7,018 nt of DNA from Bacteroidaceae bacterium. GTDB taxonomy: Bacteria; Bacteroidota; Bacteroidia; Bacteroidales; Bacteroidaceae. Position numbers and translations under genes: made by a program. The notes beneath the pieces were generated by a model that had not been told where the DNA came from, did not search any database, and saw nothing but the letters and a program-made list of their open reading frames with translations. Shown here in pieces: positions 6,362 through 7,018 of the stretch (position 1 is the stretch's first letter; each line of letters begins with the position of its first letter). The stretch spans positions 1-7,018 of the forward strand of contig JAFYYO010000398.1 of NCBI GenBank assembly GCA_017557475.1. The letters are read 5' to 3'.

Positions 6362-6449
6362 TAGGCGTGCCTAATTTGCCAATTAGCCGTGTCTAGTTTG
6401 CCAACTAGGCGTGTCTAGTTTGCCAACTAGCCCTGCTTAGTTTACCGAA
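6362..6449 (+). repeat. 22-bp tandem repeat array C (4 units)
   Basis: Units begin at 6362, 6384, 6406 and 6428, exactly 22 bp apart. They read TAGGCGTG or TAGCCGTG (TAGCCCTG in the last), then a CTAGTTT-like segment, then GCCAAT or GCCAAC (ACCGAA in the last). Junctions form inverted repeats, best seen at 6403-6420: AACTAG, GCGTGT, CTAGTT. The block CTAGTTTGCCAA is shared with array A in the same orientation. The gap at 6329-6441 between two minus-strand genes is largely this array. The last unit overlaps the final 8 bases of the gene to its right, including the stop codon. Confidence 0.9.
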
Positions 6450-7018
6450 TCTCCTTGCGACCTTTAGTAACGAGGATAGCCCCAGACCCCCTAACCCCCT
6501 TTAGGAGGAGACTTGCGGACTTGCCGCTGAGGTCGTACCAAGAAGCCTCAAGGTCTTTGAGGTCCTTAGTGTCCTTAAGGTCTTTAAGGCCGTCTGGGTC
6601 TTCAGTGATGATAGCGGAGAAGGCCGTCGCTTCGTCTGTCTTCTGGAAAGTGCCGGTGATGAAGCCACCCTCCTCTCCCCCAAGGGGGAGTGACTGCGGT
6701 GTATCTGTCTCTATACGTACATTCTCCAGGACAATGGGCGATGGCAAAACATCAGTAGAACAGATGCGGTAGGGCTTACCTGCCTGAAGTCCCCCTTCCT
6801 CAGGGGAGGAATTGGGAAAGGGAGCTACTTGTGTTCCTTTGCCAAATATCGTCTCGATGTCTGCTGCGTTCAGCGAAAAGGGGAAGCAGACGAATTGCCA
6901 CTCATCATTAACAAAGGTCTTGTTCAGCACTACCTTATTATAATATGTACGCGGGACAATCTCGTTCTCAGCAGAGTTCTCGTCGTATGTGACAGGCAGG
7001 TCGGAAACCTTCCAAGCG
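6442..7018 (-). CDS. C-terminal part of a large secreted protein with embedded repeats (partial)
   Basis: 191 residues are visible, and the frame stays open to the window edge, so the start is to the right. The GTG at 6930 is internal: codons upstream of it read VPRTYYNKVV without a stop. The segment VVLNKTFVNDEWQFVCFPFSL at visible residues 29-49 and the ending WYDLSGK...ILVTKGRKEIR are typical of the C-terminal regions of large secreted or surface proteins in Prevotella and Bacteroides, where YDLSGR and a final KGIYI..G(R/K)K form the last strands of a beta-sandwich. The catalytic or binding part lies outside the window, so function is unknown. Unusually, three C/G-rich palindromic elements code for residues about 64-77 (APFPNSSPEEGGL), 108-119 (QSLPLGGEEGGF) and 168-180 (ASLLLKGVRGSGA). 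A 9-nt repeat codes for Lys-Asp-Leu units at 143-156. These stretches look inserted relative to the family pattern. Confidence 0.7.
   Translation of the reverse strand, partial: AWKVSDLPVTYDENSAENEIVPRTYYNKVVLNKTFVNDEWQFVCFPFSLNAADIETIFGKGTQVAPFPNSSPEEGGLQAGKPYRICSTDVLPSPIVLENVRIETDTPQSLPLGGEEGGFITGTFQKTDEATAFSAIITEDPDGLKDLKDTKDLKDLEASWYDLSGKSASLLLKGVRGSGAILVTKGRKEIR
6478..6514 (-). repeat. C/G-rich palindromic element 1, inside the coding region
   Basis: On the minus strand it begins AAGTCTCCTCCTAAAGGGGG, continues TTAGGGGGTCTGG and ends GGCT. CCTCC and GGGGG flank a TAAA centre as an imperfect stem. It aligns with the elements at 6661-6695 and 6787-6826 from the shared AGTC, C-rich, G-rich, GGCT order. 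It is read through in frame as SLLLKGVRGSG, between the conserved LSGK and ILVTKG of the host protein. Confidence 0.65.
6550..6589 (-). repeat. 9-bp tandem repeat coding for Lys-Asp-Leu
   Basis: On the plus strand the units AAGGTCTTT, GAGGTCCTT, AGTGTCCTT and AAGGTCTTT follow one another, then AAGG: about 4.4 copies of 9 bp. On the coding strand they read LKDLKDTKDLKDLE. The unit is a multiple of three, so copy-number changes would keep the frame. The segment would be a charged helical or flexible spacer just before the terminal beta-strands. Confidence 0.8.
6661..6695 (-). repeat. C/G-rich palindromic element 2, inside the coding region
   Basis: It contains CTCCCCCAAGGGGGAG at 6675-6690, a perfect 7-bp inverted repeat around AA. 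On the minus strand it starts AGTCACTCCCCC and ends GGGTGGCTT, matching the layout of element 1. It is translated in frame as QSLPLGGEEGGF. Confidence 0.7.
6787..6826 (+). repeat. C/G-rich palindromic element 3, inside the coding region, opposite orientation
   Basis: On the plus strand it begins AAGTCCCCCTTCCTCAGGGG and continues to GGGAAAGGGAGCT. This is the same AGTC, C-rich arm, G-rich arm, AGCT or GGCT plan as elements 1 and 2, but on the other strand. The host gene still reads through it (PFPNSSPEEGGL). Assignment to the same family rests on alignment by eye. Confidence 0.6.

Noticed and set aside
6928..6930. GTG as the start of the last gene
   Set aside because: The frame continues open to the window edge with family-like sequence, so this valine codon is internal.

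Overview
The window looks like a chromosomal segment of a Bacteroidales bacterium, most likely Prevotella or a close relative. The evidence is the dxr–rseP gene pairing, a promoter of the Bacteroidetes type (TTG, 20 bp, TACCTTTG), weak Shine-Dalgarno signals, secreted proteins with a Bacteroidetes-type C-terminus, and many short intergenic repeats. The genus is inferred from general resemblance, not from a search.

Left part, plus strand (1-3779): the 3' end of dxr (isoprenoid synthesis), a 157-bp gap with a tandem repeat array, then three genes joined by ATGA stop/start overlaps: rseP (M50 site-2 protease), a small lipoprotein of unknown function, and a CCA-adding-type tRNA nucleotidyltransferase with an HD domain. 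This is a housekeeping and envelope-maintenance operon, probably translationally coupled.

Middle, minus strand (4014-5027): a two-gene unit of a DUF2975-type membrane protein followed by a small XRE-family regulator, with its own well-formed promoter. It converges on the end of cca, and the 234-bp gap between them holds a second tandem array. Right part, minus strand (5089-7018): a secreted parallel beta-helix (pectate-lyase-3-like) protein with a probable terminator, a third tandem array, and the C-terminal 191 residues of a larger secreted protein that runs off the window.

The most unusual content is repeats rather than genes. (1) Three of the four intergenic gaps carry a roughly four-copy array with an exact 22-bp period. 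All three arrays share a GTTTGCCAA-like linker, and their inverted-repeat arms differ between arrays in a matched way (CTAG/CTAG versus CATAAC/GTTATG). They look like one family of tandem hairpins or dyad sites. (2) The partial secreted-protein gene contains three related C/G-rich palindromic elements of about 35-40 bp, plus a 9-nt repeat encoding Lys-Asp-Leu, all inside the reading frame without breaking it. This resembles the in-gene palindromic elements known from Rickettsia. I know of no description of either in this setting, but I could not search for one.
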